Assembly (NCBI GenBank): GCA_003170415.1 | Contig: PMZJ01000011.1 | Span: forward strand, 1-39,358 | Origin: Phycisphaerales bacterium | GTDB lineage: Bacteria > Planctomycetota > Phycisphaerae > Sedimentisphaerales > Anaerobacaceae | Length of the DNA: 39,358 bases | Direction of reading: 5' to 3' | Part shown: positions 8,941 through 17,359 of the stretch, piece after piece | Numbering within the stretch: the stretch's first letter is position 1 | Layout of the letters: the number at the start of each line of letters is the position of its first letter | The notes under the pieces: generated by a model | What the model was told of the DNA's origin: nothing | The model's database searches: none | Seen by the model: only the letters and a program-made list of their open reading frames with translations | Made by a program: the position numbers and the translations under genes

Positions 8941-8961
8941 GCGGGCTATAATACCGGCAAG

Positions 8962-10149
8962 ATGAAAATGAAGGTCGCAATTATAATTGAGCGGGCGGAT
9001 GTGGCTCTGGGCGGAGCTGAACGCTCGGTCAGTGAATTGGCCGAGGCAATCGGGGCAATCGGCTACGAGACACATATTCTTGCTGCCAAAGGGGTGGTAA
9101 CAGCCCAAAACGTGCATATCCTGTGCGCGGATGCGGGCGGCAAGAGGACGAGCTATCGGGTTTTTGCGAGGGCTTTGAAAAAACACACGGAACAGACCCA
9201 TTACGATATTCTTCACAGCGTTCTGCCATTTGATTTTGCCGATATCTATCAGCCGAGAAGCGGAACTTTCGCCGAGTCGATAATCCGAAAGGCCGCGACG
9301 TATCGCTGCCCTGTTCTCAATACTTTGAAAAGGAGTACCGCCTTTCTGAATTTTCGCAGGGCCGTCTGGTTCGGCGCCGAGCGGCGACTTTCCGAAGGAC
9401 AAACCGGCCCATTGGTTATCGCGATTTCAAATTACGTGGCGGAGCAGTTCAGTACCCACTACCATATCCCTGAAAATCGTATGGTGGTCATACCAAACGG
9501 CATCAAGCCGGCCGGACAGATAGAGAAGTCCCGCGTCGATTCAGTACGGAATAATTTGCTCGCTCAACTTGGCCAGAAGGGAGCGGACGGTGCGGTTCTG
9601 TTTCTTTTTGTCGGTCATGATTTTCAGCGTAAAGGTCTTGATTGCTTAGTGGAGGCGATTGGCAAGCTTCAAAAAACAGATAATCATACGTTAGCGAGGT
9701 TGGTCGTTGCCGGCCGGGCAAGCTCGACGAGATATCGCCGACTTGCCGCAAAACTTGGAGTCGAAGAAAAAATCGTTTTTCTCGGGGCCGTCAATAATGT
9801 GCAGGAATTGATTGCGGCGACTGATGTCGCTGTTTTGCCCACTTTTGACGACCCTTGTTCGCGATTTATTCTCGAAGCCCTGGCCGCGGGCAAACCCGTT
9901 ATAACTACGAAATTCAACGGGGCAATCGACTTGTTTGTGGATAACAGGCACGGCAAGGCAATCGATGACCCGCGAGATATTACTGCGCTAAGTGAGGCAA
10001 TCGGATACTTCACTAATCGTGATAATCTTAATCGGGCGGCGAATGCGATTATCAGCGATAATCTTCGCCAGAATGTTTCGGTTGCCAGGGTTGCGCAACA
10101 ACTGAAAGCAATTTACGACGATATATTAGCGAAACGGGGGCGGCGATGA
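8962..10149 (+). CDS. GT4-family glycosyltransferase, probably LPS core
   Basis: A 395-residue GT-B glycosyltransferase of family 4. The N-terminal domain begins with VAIIIERADVALGGAERSV, where the GGAER loop is typical of WaaG-type enzymes. The C-terminal Rossmann domain has LFVGHDFQRKGLDCL, VVAGRA and the donor-site motif FILEALAAGKPVI with its E-x7-E pattern. It probably adds a hexose to the inner core. The gene overlaps plsY by 4 bases. TATAAT stands only 9 bases before the ATG, at 8947-8952, and no clear ribosome-binding site is seen, so an internal leaderless transcript is possible. The donor sugar cannot be deduced. Confidence 0.82.
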   Translation: MKMKVAIIIERADVALGGAERSVSELAEAIGAIGYETHILAAKGVVTAQNVHILCADAGGKRTSYRVFARALKKHTEQTHYDILHSVLPFDFADIYQPRSGTFAESIIRKAATYRCPVLNTLKRSTAFLNFRRAVWFGAERRLSEGQTGPLVIAISNYVAEQFSTHYHIPENRMVVIPNGIKPAGQIEKSRVDSVRNNLLAQLGQKGADGAVLFLFVGHDFQRKGLDCLVEAIGKLQKTDNHTLARLVVAGRASSTRYRRLAAKLGVEEKIVFLGAVNNVQELIAATDVAVLPTFDDPCSRFILEALAAGKPVITTKFNGAIDLFVDNRHGKAIDDPRDITALSEAIGYFTNRDNLNRAANAIISDNLRQNVSVARVAQQLKAIYDDILAKRGRR

Positions 10150-10820
10150 GATTGGCCGAATTTTTAGTTGGTGCGTATTTGCTTGGCTCGGTTCCCTTCG
10201 GGATGCTGATAGCCGCTGCTCACGGGATTGACCTGCGCAAAGTCGGTTCCGGGAATATCGGCGCGACAAACCTTTCCCGCGCATTGGGCAGACGCTGGGC
10301 GTACGTATGCTTTGTGCTGGACCTTGCCAAGGGATTTTTACCAACATTGGCGGCGGGAATATGGCTCGATGGTATTACTGGAACAAATGGGTTGCTGGCC
10401 CAGCTTGCCGTGGGTTGTGCGGCTATAATGGGTCACGTATTCCCCGTTTATCTGAGGTTCAAAGGCGGTAAAGGCGTCGCGACGAGTTTCGGCGTTGCAC
10501 TTGGTTTGTGGCCATATTATACGATTTGCGCGGGCGTTACGCTGGTGATATGGGTTGTCTTTGTTCTTATTTGGCGATATGTATCACTTGCCTCACTTGC
10601 CGCGGCGTTTGCTTTTCCCGTGATTCTGGTCGCGGCGATAGCGCTAATACCCGGCTGGCGTTTTTCGGATTTGTGGCCCCTGCTGATAGTAGCTATGGTC
10701 ATTTCCGTTCTTGTTTTTGTCCGCCACAGGGATAACGTTGTGCGTCTGCTGGCGGGTACCGAAAGCAAGGTGCTTCAGAAAAACAGGGAACAGGCCTGCG
10801 ATTCAAACAAGACAAGTTAA
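10146..10820 (+). CDS. plsY: Acyl-phosphate:glycerol-3-phosphate acyltransferase
   Basis: A 224-residue inner-membrane enzyme that acylates glycerol 3-phosphate from acyl-phosphate, the first step of phospholipid synthesis. Conserved loops are present: SVPFGML near the N-terminus, GSGNIGATNLSRALG, and FKGGKGVATSFG. Five hydrophobic helices fit the PlsY topology, and the C-terminal RHRDNVVRLLAGTE is a family motif. The start codon overlaps the preceding glycosyltransferase stop (ATGA). It is the last gene of the envelope cluster. Confidence 0.95.
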   Translation: MRLAEFLVGAYLLGSVPFGMLIAAAHGIDLRKVGSGNIGATNLSRALGRRWAYVCFVLDLAKGFLPTLAAGIWLDGITGTNGLLAQLAVGCAAIMGHVFPVYLRFKGGKGVATSFGVALGLWPYYTICAGVTLVIWVVFVLIWRYVSLASLAAAFAFPVILVAAIALIPGWRFSDLWPLLIVAMVISVLVFVRHRDNVVRLLAGTESKVLQKNREQACDSNKTS

Positions 10821-10851
10821 ACGCAAGAGTGCCATTAACAAATTTTTATTG

Positions 10852-10886
10852 CAAAAAAAGCCGCCGTGTTAAATTCACAGGCGGCT
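10852..10886 (-). terminator. Rho-independent terminator of the kinase/regulator operon
   Basis: On the minus strand a stem AGCCGCC/GGCGGCT (arms at 10880-10886 and 10859-10865, extended by GTG/CAC) is followed by seven T residues. It faces the two-component operon coming from 14.2 kb. It lies about 290 bases past the response-regulator stop, so a long 3' region would be transcribed. Confidence 0.75.
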
Positions 10887-11175
10887 AACTTAAAATGCTA
10901 TCCTCGGCGAAGCAGCTACCAGCCATCCCTGACCGGCTTCCCAACAACAGAAGCCCCTCATTCAACCTGCCCTTACCCCCCAGGCAGACCGTCGGGGCTT
11001 TTAACTAATGGTATTATCGGTAGAACGGCGACAAAGGCCAGGCAGGCAATTCCCCAAAAGCGACTTCGCAAACCCTAAATATCCGGTAGGAATATAGGCC
11101 CAAGCGATGTCAGGAAATGGCACTATGCAGCGATAAAGCTGAAGGGCGGGAGGTTCTCAGCGTTTATTGTTCGGC
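10887..11175. other. Non-coding, potentially structured region between plsY and the response regulator
   Basis: No convincing gene is seen in these roughly 290 bases. A nested fold is possible: arms AAGCCCC (10951-10957) and GGGGCTT (10994-11000) enclose CTGCC (10967-10971) and GGCAG (10983-10987). Four T residues end the fold on the plus strand, so it could be a weak plsY-operon terminator. Read on the minus strand, the whole region is a GC-rich 3' UTR of the regulator operon that ends in the 10852-10886 terminator. It does not match any riboswitch core I can recognise. Confidence 0.4.
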
Positions 11176-11829
11176 CTATGATTCCAGGGGCGTCAATCCC
11201 TCGCGGACGGCATATTTGGTAAGCTCCGCCACGCTGTTGACACCGAGTTTGTCCATAATGTTTCGCCGATTCGACTCAATGGTCTTGCTGCTGACGTGGA
11301 GCTGCAGGGCGATTTGTTTGGTGCTCTTGCCTTCGGATAAAAACTGCAGGACCTCCCGTTCTCGCTCATTCAGGACCGGTCCTCCGGGCTGGTATTGCGT
11401 CGAGAGGCGTTTGACATAGTCATCGATAACAACTCCCGTCATCTTCGGGCTTAGATAAGTTCCGCCGTTTAATACGGTCTTTATTGCCTCAACCAACTCA
11501 TCAAACAGGCACTCTTTCAATATGTAGCCCGAGGCACCTGCTTTGAGCATTTCCGCCACAAAATGCCGGCTGGAGTGTATGGATAGCGCGATAACCTTTA
11601 CGTCGCCCATTTCCTCGACTATCTTGCGCGTGGCGTCAATGCCGTTGAGATTTGGCATACTGATATCCATAATCACAAGGTCCGGCGCCAGTTCACGAGC
11701 GATATCCGCTGCTTTTCGTCCGTCCTCGACGCTTCCCACCACTTCGATATCCGGCTGTTTCTCCAGCAGCGAGGACAGTCCCTGGCGAATCATCGCGTGG
11801 TCGTCAACCAACAAAACTCTAGTGGGCAT
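11176..11829 (-). CDS. NarL/FixJ-family response regulator
   Basis: A 217-residue two-component regulator. The receiver domain (residues 1-120) has the acidic pair Asp9-Asp10, phospho-acceptor Asp55 in LVIMDISMP, Ser83 and Lys105. The C-terminal LuxR-type helix-turn-helix (about 152-212) contains LNEREREVLQFLSEGKSTKQIA and VSSKTIESNRRNIMDKLGV, the DNA-recognition region. A strong AAGGAGG site precedes the ATG. It lies 12 bases after the histidine kinase gene, its likely partner. Targets are unknown, but the inverted repeat in the operon's own promoter is a candidate for autoregulation. Confidence 0.93.
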   Translation of the reverse strand: MPTRVLLVDDHAMIRQGLSSLLEKQPDIEVVGSVEDGRKAADIARELAPDLVIMDISMPNLNGIDATRKIVEEMGDVKVIALSIHSSRHFVAEMLKAGASGYILKECLFDELVEAIKTVLNGGTYLSPKMTGVVIDDYVKRLSTQYQPGGPVLNEREREVLQFLSEGKSTKQIALQLHVSSKTIESNRRNIMDKLGVNSVAELTKYAVREGLTPLES

Positions 11830-11841
11830 CGTTATACCTCC

Positions 11842-14091
11842 TTATTTACGACTTTGGTCTTTAAGCGGCGCCGTCATTATGGCTTTGCAGCCGGCGCCTG
11901 GTTTTGACTCAATTTCAAAATGTCCGCCCAAATTCTCCAAGCTCTCGCGGATGCTGAATAGCCCGAATTTCGATTTTTTGCCTGCCGTTAACCTGACTTC
12001 TGCCGGGTCAAAGCCGACGCCGTTGTCCTCAACGACAACTTCTATCGAGCCGTCTATTCTGCGAATGTTGACCCTGACTTTGTCGGCGTTGCTGTGTTTA
12101 ATGCAATTGATACGCAGCTCGCGGACATTCCTGAAAAGCATCATCTTAACATCGTCGTCTAAGGGTTTGGCTTTGCCGTCGTCCTGAAACTCGGTAGCGA
12201 TGCCATGTTTTTCCTGTACCTGTTCGCTGAGCCATTCCGCTACCGCGGCCTCGAGACCCAGCACATAAAGCAGGGGGTTGCTAAGCTCGAAAGTTAATGT
12301 TCTTGTTTTCTGAATCACGTTCTCTACAGAAAAGCTTATTTCCTCAATCTCGGCAGCCGACACTTCGGATGGCGGCGAACTTCGCAGGGTATCGAGTTTG
12401 ATTTTTACCATGGCAAGTGTCTGACTTATCTCATCGTGAATTTCGCTTGCTATGTGTCTGCGTTCCCGCTCCTCGGTCAGCGTTAATCGTGTCGCCAGTT
12501 GCTTGAGATGGTTCTGATGCTCAAGGAGCTTGTGCTCCGCCTGCTTGCGTTCGGTGACGTCCCTATGAATTCCTACAAGCCCTGTGATATTGCCGGCGCT
12601 ATCCCGCAAGGGAACTTTGGTTACGAGAAGGAAATTGGCGTTGCCTGATTTGTCTGTGCATTGCGATTCCTGGTTAATAATAGGTTGGCCGGTTTGTATT
12701 ACTTTCTGCTCTTCGTCAAAATAATGTTGCGCCCTGGCCGGCTCAAAAAGGTCAAAATCTGTTTTGCCTATAATATCATCTTTGCCTCTTACCTCCCAGA
12801 ATTCAGCCAGCGATTTATTACAGGCAAGGAATCGGCCGTCTTTATCTTTGACATAAATCCCTTCGGGTATGTGGTCAATCAGCGTTCGCAGGAGATTTCG
12901 CTCCTGCTGCAGCCGGTTTTCGGCCAACCTTCGCTCCGTGATGTCCCGATTGATTCCGACCATACCCACGATATTACCGCTGTGGTCCCGCAGAGGTACC
13001 TTTGTCGCTAGCATACTGCGAACGTTGCCATCTGAGGCCTGGATTTCACAGTCAATAATCGGCCGACCAGTTCGCATCAATTCCTGCTCTTTGTCAAAAA
13101 ACTGTTGCGCCAAGGCCTGTTCATATAAATCAAAATCTGTTTTGCCGATAAGTTCTTCCTCTCTCTTTACGCCCTCGGATGCAATGACCGATTTGTTGCA
13201 GGCGATAAAGCGACTGCCTCTGTCTTTTACATACACTTTATCCGGTATATTGTCTATCAATGTCCGCAGGAGATTGCGTTCTTCCTGCAGGTGTTCCTGT
13301 GCCAGTTGGCGCTTAGTCACGTCGTCATAAGCCGCTACTATTTCGCCGTTTGGCAGTTTATATACATAATTCTCTCGCCATCCCGAAATTCTACCGTCTT
13401 TGTAAAGGGTTGTTGGGTGCTGCTCGGCCTTTCCGGTTTGCCATACTCGCCGGAAGACATCCAACAGGCCTATTGTCTTAACACCGGGAAACACTTGTGT
13501 GACTCTTTTGCCAACAACGTCTTCTTTGCAGGTTTTGTCCATTTTTTGCCCGGCTGCGTTGAAATCCCTGAAAACAAAATCCGAGCCGTCGTCAACTGCT
13601 TCGTAAACCGCCACCCCGCTGCTAATATTGTTAAACAACTCTCTGAACCGCGTTTCGCTCTCCTTTAGCGATTCCTCTGTTTTCTTTCGTTCGGTGATGT
13701 CCACGCCATAGAAATTTACATAACCGCTTCCGGTAATCGGCACTACCAGAAACGCGAAAACACGCCCATTGTCCTTTACTTCCTCCCTCGACACACAACC
13801 CGAGACAAGAACCTCTTTGACCAGCCGACGCCATTCTTGGGGCGCCGGCTTACCAACGGCGCTATCTTTCGCCTTCAAAAGCCCTTCGCTTGCCTTATTG
13901 GCGTAAAGCACAGTTCCGTCTCTGTGAATCCGTAACACCGGATAAGGGTTCTCCGTGGAAAACTTAGCCAAATCGTTGTAAAGTTTGTCAGGATGCTCTG
14001 CCTGCGGACGAAGCGGCTCTATTTTGGTTAGCTTTTTCCTGCCCCGTGGGACTTGTTCTATGCGCTCGTTGTTTTTTCCTGACCTGGGCAT
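11842..14091 (-). CDS. Multi-PAS sensor histidine kinase, HisKA_3 type
   Basis: A 749-residue kinase with no obvious membrane segment, so it is probably cytosolic. Four PAS-like domains follow in order: about 45-135, 145-262, 268-387 and 396-514. The third and fourth are close copies (both contain LLRTLID followed by a FIACNKS/FLACNKS motif), which indicates a tandem duplication. The dimerisation helix has the NarX/DegS-type motif RRHIASEIHDEIS with phospho-acceptor His552. The ATPase domain (about 640-745) has an N-box around Asn662, EDNGVGF at 688-694, and a second Gly-rich segment near 709. It pairs with the regulator downstream and is preceded by a small ORF 14 bases upstream. No haem or flavin ligand can be named with confidence. 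Confidence 0.92.
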   Translation of the reverse strand: MPRSGKNNERIEQVPRGRKKLTKIEPLRPQAEHPDKLYNDLAKFSTENPYPVLRIHRDGTVLYANKASEGLLKAKDSAVGKPAPQEWRRLVKEVLVSGCVSREEVKDNGRVFAFLVVPITGSGYVNFYGVDITERKKTEESLKESETRFRELFNNISSGVAVYEAVDDGSDFVFRDFNAAGQKMDKTCKEDVVGKRVTQVFPGVKTIGLLDVFRRVWQTGKAEQHPTTLYKDGRISGWRENYVYKLPNGEIVAAYDDVTKRQLAQEHLQEERNLLRTLIDNIPDKVYVKDRGSRFIACNKSVIASEGVKREEELIGKTDFDLYEQALAQQFFDKEQELMRTGRPIIDCEIQASDGNVRSMLATKVPLRDHSGNIVGMVGINRDITERRLAENRLQQERNLLRTLIDHIPEGIYVKDKDGRFLACNKSLAEFWEVRGKDDIIGKTDFDLFEPARAQHYFDEEQKVIQTGQPIINQESQCTDKSGNANFLLVTKVPLRDSAGNITGLVGIHRDVTERKQAEHKLLEHQNHLKQLATRLTLTEERERRHIASEIHDEISQTLAMVKIKLDTLRSSPPSEVSAAEIEEISFSVENVIQKTRTLTFELSNPLLYVLGLEAAVAEWLSEQVQEKHGIATEFQDDGKAKPLDDDVKMMLFRNVRELRINCIKHSNADKVRVNIRRIDGSIEVVVEDNGVGFDPAEVRLTAGKKSKFGLFSIRESLENLGGHFEIESKPGAGCKAIMTAPLKDQSRK

Positions 14092-14105
14092 GGTATCTTC
14101 TCCGT

Positions 14106-14237
14106 CTATAATTTACGCACAAAGAAAATCAAATCACGGGTTTGTCTGGTTTTGCGGATAACAAATTCCCCCTTGGTTCCTCCCTTATTTGCCACACGCC
14201 GGACGAGCGCGCCGAAATTACACGCATTACCCGCCAT
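14106..14237 (-). CDS. Small basic ORF (43 aa) leading the kinase/regulator operon
   Basis: This ATG-to-TAG frame encodes 43 residues starting MAGNACNFGALVRRVANKGG and ending FFVRKL. It has many Arg and Lys residues, no signal peptide and no family I recognise. Support for translation is a good GGAG ribosome-binding site 5 bases before the ATG, a consensus-like promoter immediately upstream, and a stop 14 bases before the kinase start, so it is the first gene of the operon. It could be a leader peptide coupling translation to the kinase, a small regulator, or a chance ORF. There is no homology evidence. Confidence 0.45.
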   Translation of the reverse strand: MAGNACNFGALVRRVANKGGTKGEFVIRKTRQTRDLIFFVRKL

Positions 14238-14284
14238 ATTTTCTCCTGGTATTAGGTAGAATTATAGTCCGAAGGCGGGTAATG
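14225..14284. repeat. Perfect 11-bp inverted repeat around the operon promoter
   Basis: CATTACCCGCC (14225-14235) and GGCGGGTAATG (14274-14284) are exact inverted copies about 49 bp apart, centre to centre. One arm overlaps the -35/spacer of the promoter on the minus strand and the other overlaps the start of the small ORF. The position suits an operator. Each arm contains TTACCCG, loosely similar to NarL-type half sites, but that resemblance is inference. Confidence 0.6.
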
Positions 14285-14288
14285 TCCA
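14261..14288 (-). promoter_or_regulatory. Sigma-70-type promoter of the small ORF/kinase/regulator operon
   Basis: On the minus strand TGGACA (-35, 14283-14288, 5 of 6 consensus) and TATAAT (-10, 14261-14266, perfect) are separated by 16 bases. Transcription should start near 14254, about 17 bases before the small ORF start. Confidence 0.7.
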
Positions 14289-14394
14289 GCAAAATACTGA
14301 TAAATCTAAAAAAACTCCTGCTTTATATGAGTAATTTGCTGTCTGGTGGTAAATATCGAATCTTCGATTGTAAATACTTAATTATACTGCTTTC

Positions 14395-15861
14395 TCAGGC
14401 AAGTTTTTTATCGAGGATTTCCGCCGCAATTTTGGGATTTGCCCGGCCTTTTGTTTTTTGCATTACCTGTCCGAGCAGGAAGCCCCTTGCCTTGCCGCTT
14501 TTTTTGCCGCCTTCTTTGAAATCCGCAGCCGCCTGCGGGTTGCTCTTTAGCACCTCGTCAACTATTCCCTCTAATTCCCCCGCGTCGTTTTTCTGAATCA
14601 GGTTCAATTGTTCCGCAAGTTCTCGCGGAGCTTTGCCTGTTTTTACCATTTCCTCCAAAATGGTATTTGCGGCAGTTGCGCTTATTTCACCTGTTTGCGT
14701 CATCTGGGCAAGCTGGGCAATATCGGCAGCTTTTGGGCCAAGTTCTGTGATTGCGCATCCGCGCGCATTTGCCAGCTTTAATCCTATCTGCGTCAGGAGA
14801 TTGCAGGCACGTTTAGGTTCACTGCCTGCTTTTACGGCCTCTTCGAAGAAATCGGCGACAGTCCGGTCATTAGTCAGGACGCCCGCGTCGTAGTCGCTCA
14901 GGCCGTATTCTTTTACGTATCGCAGCCGCTTCTTCGAGGGCAGCTCACGAAGCCGGGATTTGATTTCGTTAAGCCATTGCTCGTTGACCCGTACTGGCAC
15001 CAAATCCGGGTCAGGGAAGTAACGGTAATCGTGCGCCTCTTCTTTTTCTCTTTGCAGGACTGTAACTTCCTTTGCGTCGTCCCAGCCGCGGGTGCTCTTG
15101 TTGCCCATTTCCATCGTTTCGCCGGTTTCGAGGAAGCGGTCGAGTTGTCTGCCTATTTCGTAATCGATGCTGTTTTCGAGCGCCCTGAAGCTGTTGAGGT
15201 TTTTTACTTCGACGATTGGCGTTTTGAATTGCTGGCCTGCACGGGTGATTACGAGATTCACATTCGGCTCGAAACGCATGTGCCCTTTTTGCATATCCGC
15301 TTCCGATATACCCAGGTATCTGACTATTCGCTGCAATTCTTCCGCCAGTGTTCGCACCTCGATTGCGCTGCTCATATCCGGCTCGGTAACAATCTCCAGC
15401 AGGGGGGTTCCCGCGCGATTCAAATCCACCTGCGAGAAGTTTCCAGCCGTATGCAGATTTTTGCCCGCATCCTCCTCAAGATGTGCCCGCCTGATTCTGA
15501 TTTTCTTCAATCCGTTGTCTGTGGGTATTTCGATATAGCCGTTTAATGCCAGCGGCAAATCATACTGGCTTATCTGGTAATTCTTGGGCAAATCCGGGTA
15601 GTAGTATCCTTTGCGGTCCCACTTGGTGAAAGACGGAATCTGACAATTAAGTGCAAGTCCAGCCAGTATCGAAAATTCCACTGCCTGCTTATTCATAACC
15701 GGCAACGACCCGGGCATACCGAGGCAGACCGGGCATACCCTGCTGTTCGGTTCCGTGCCGAAGGCGAGTTCGCAGCCGCAGAACATCTTTGTCCGCGTGC
15801 AAAGCTGCACGTGAATCTCAAGCCCAACTAAAACTTCAACTTTGTAATCTACATTACTCAA
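14395..15861 (-). CDS. gatB: Aspartyl/glutamyl-tRNA amidotransferase subunit B
   Basis: Subunit B of GatCAB, which phosphorylates and amidates mischarged Glu-tRNA(Gln) or Asp-tRNA(Asn). The N-terminal signature [13 protein letters not shown], two Cys pairs forming the zinc site (FCGC and CPVC), [19 protein letters not shown] and the LEEDAGKN loop are present. The C-terminal YqeY-like tail domain runs to the stop. The frame is open to a TTG at 15885. I prefer the TTG at 15861, which has AGAGG 8 bases upstream and overlaps the gatA stop as TTGA, a coupled arrangement. The protein is then 488 residues, a normal GatB length. Confidence 0.94.
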   Translation of the reverse strand: MSNVDYKVEVLVGLEIHVQLCTRTKMFCGCELAFGTEPNSRVCPVCLGMPGSLPVMNKQAVEFSILAGLALNCQIPSFTKWDRKGYYYPDLPKNYQISQYDLPLALNGYIEIPTDNGLKKIRIRRAHLEEDAGKNLHTAGNFSQVDLNRAGTPLLEIVTEPDMSSAIEVRTLAEELQRIVRYLGISEADMQKGHMRFEPNVNLVITRAGQQFKTPIVEVKNLNSFRALENSIDYEIGRQLDRFLETGETMEMGNKSTRGWDDAKEVTVLQREKEEAHDYRYFPDPDLVPVRVNEQWLNEIKSRLRELPSKKRLRYVKEYGLSDYDAGVLTNDRTVADFFEEAVKAGSEPKRACNLLTQIGLKLANARGCAITELGPKAADIAQLAQMTQTGEISATAANTILEEMVKTGKAPRELAEQLNLIQKNDAGELEGIVDEVLKSNPQAAADFKEGGKKSGKARGFLLGQVMQKTKGRANPKIAAEILDKKLA

Positions 15862-17318
15862 ATCAATGGCCTCTTCTTGTGCCAATCGGTTTGTTTCTCA
15901 TACATCTGCGCGATTCGCAGCAGTTTTTCCTCACTGAACGCCGGCGACAGTATTTGCAAGCCGACGGGAAGTTTCTTGTCGTCGAAGCCGCAGGGGATGC
16001 TTATGCCCGGGATGCCCGCTAAATTTGCTGCGATTGTGTAAATATCCGACAGGTACATTTTCAGCGGGTCATCGACTTTTTCACCAATTTTGAATGCGGT
16101 AGTGGGTGCGACGGGCATCATAATGCAATCGCATTTTTCGAACGCTCGCACAAAGTCCCCGCGTATCAGGTTTCGCACCTTCAGGGCCTTGAGGTAATAT
16201 GCGTCGTAGTAGCCGCTCGATAGCGCGTATGTGCCCAACATTATCCGGCGTTTTACTTCCTTGCCGAAGCCCTCCGCGCGGGATTTTGTATAAACTTCGA
16301 TGTAGTCATTCGGATTTTGTGTCCTGTGCCCGTAATGCACGCCATCGTATCTCGCTAAATTGCTCGATGCCTCAGCAGTCGCTACCATATAGTAAGCCGC
16401 TATCGCGTAATCAAGGTGGGGCATATCAATCTCGACTATTGTTGCACCGAGGTTCCGATATGTTTTTATCGCCTCGTCGATTGCTTTTCGCACCTGTTCA
16501 TCGGCCCCGGCATTGAAACTCGACGCGATACCAATTCTTAATCCTTTCACCGGCTCATCCAATTTAGCAAGATAATCAACCACTGGTGCGATTTTTTCAT
16601 CGACGCTTGTGCTGTCAGCAGTGTCGTGACCTGCTATGACGTTCAGCATCAATGCGCAATCCTCGACTGTCTGCGTAATTGGCCCAATCTGGTCCAAACT
16701 CGAACCATACGCGACGAGGCCATATCGTGATACTCGTCCGTATGTTGGTTTCAGGCCTACTACGCCGCACAAGCTCGCCGGCTGTCTTATCGAACCGCCC
16801 GTATCCGAACCAAGCGCTGCATAACATAATCCCGCAGCGACTGCCGCCGTTGAACCGCCGGAGCTGCCTCCAGGAACACGCTTTGTATCCCATGGGTTGA
16901 CGGTTTGTTTCAGCCCCGAATTTTCGGTGCTCGAACCCATCGCGAATTCGTCGAGGTTTGTTTTGCCGATTATTACGGCATCTGCTGCCAATAATTTTTC
17001 AACCACAGTCGCATTATATGGCGCGTGGAAATTAGCTAATATCTTCGATGCGCACGTCGTTGTTCCGAACGTGGTGCACATATTATCTTTGACCGCGACC
17101 GGCACGCCGGCAAGTTGTCCAAGTTTTTCGCCGCCGGTGATACGCTTGTCAATTTCGGCTGCACGGGCAATCGCCTGCTCTTCGAATGTGCTTATATACG
17201 CCCCAAGAATCGGCTCTATCTTCGCTATACGCGTAAAGACCGCCTTCGTCGCCTCGACGCTGTTCGTCCGGCGGGTCGCAATCTTATCTCGTAATTGTTT
17301 CGCGCTTTGCCAATCCAT
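15858..17318 (-). CDS. gatA: Aspartyl/glutamyl-tRNA amidotransferase subunit A
   Basis: The glutaminase subunit of GatCAB, belonging to the amidase signature family. The catalytic triad region is intact: VAVKDNM (catalytic Lys), then the Gly/Ser-rich segment [18 protein letters not shown] and [16 protein letters not shown] with the nucleophile Ser. The ORF could begin at 17399, but the extra 27 residues include LDSRFRGND, the translation of a palindromic repeat. The ATG at 17318 ([12 protein letters not shown]) matches normal GatA starts and gives 486 residues. gatB follows with a 4-base overlap. An unrelated lipoprotein gene separates gatA from gatC. Confidence 0.95.
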   Translation of the reverse strand: MDWQSAKQLRDKIATRRTNSVEATKAVFTRIAKIEPILGAYISTFEEQAIARAAEIDKRITGGEKLGQLAGVPVAVKDNMCTTFGTTTCASKILANFHAPYNATVVEKLLAADAVIIGKTNLDEFAMGSSTENSGLKQTVNPWDTKRVPGGSSGGSTAAVAAGLCYAALGSDTGGSIRQPASLCGVVGLKPTYGRVSRYGLVAYGSSLDQIGPITQTVEDCALMLNVIAGHDTADSTSVDEKIAPVVDYLAKLDEPVKGLRIGIASSFNAGADEQVRKAIDEAIKTYRNLGATIVEIDMPHLDYAIAAYYMVATAEASSNLARYDGVHYGHRTQNPNDYIEVYTKSRAEGFGKEVKRRIMLGTYALSSGYYDAYYLKALKVRNLIRGDFVRAFEKCDCIMMPVAPTTAFKIGEKVDDPLKMYLSDIYTIAANLAGIPGISIPCGFDDKKLPVGLQILSPAFSEEKLLRIAQMYEKQTDWHKKRPLI

Positions 17319-17324
17319 TCTTTT

Positions 17325-17350
17325 GTCATTCCCGCGGAAGCGGGAATCCA
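17325..17350. repeat. Palindromic ATTCCCGC/GCGGGAAT dispersed repeat
   Basis: Perfect 8-bp arms ATTCCCGC (17328-17335) and GCGGGAAT (17340-17347) flank a 4-base loop. The context TTTGTC...CCAGAAT is the classic form of a dispersed repeat found in many bacteria. It lies between the hydrolase stop and the gatA start and could form a hairpin in the polycistronic mRNA. Confidence 0.75.
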
Positions 17351-17359
17351 GAATAGTTG

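Noticed and set aside
10887-11000. SRP RNA or a known riboswitch in the plsY/regulator gap
   Set aside because: Fragments such as GGTCAGG and GAAGCAGC occur, but not in the order or strand needed for SRP RNA. No cobalamin, TPP or cyclic di-GMP core was found.
10866-11078. 70-residue plus-strand ORF after plsY
   Set aside because: It runs through the terminator stem and the GC-rich structured segment, lacks a ribosome-binding site and resembles no protein.
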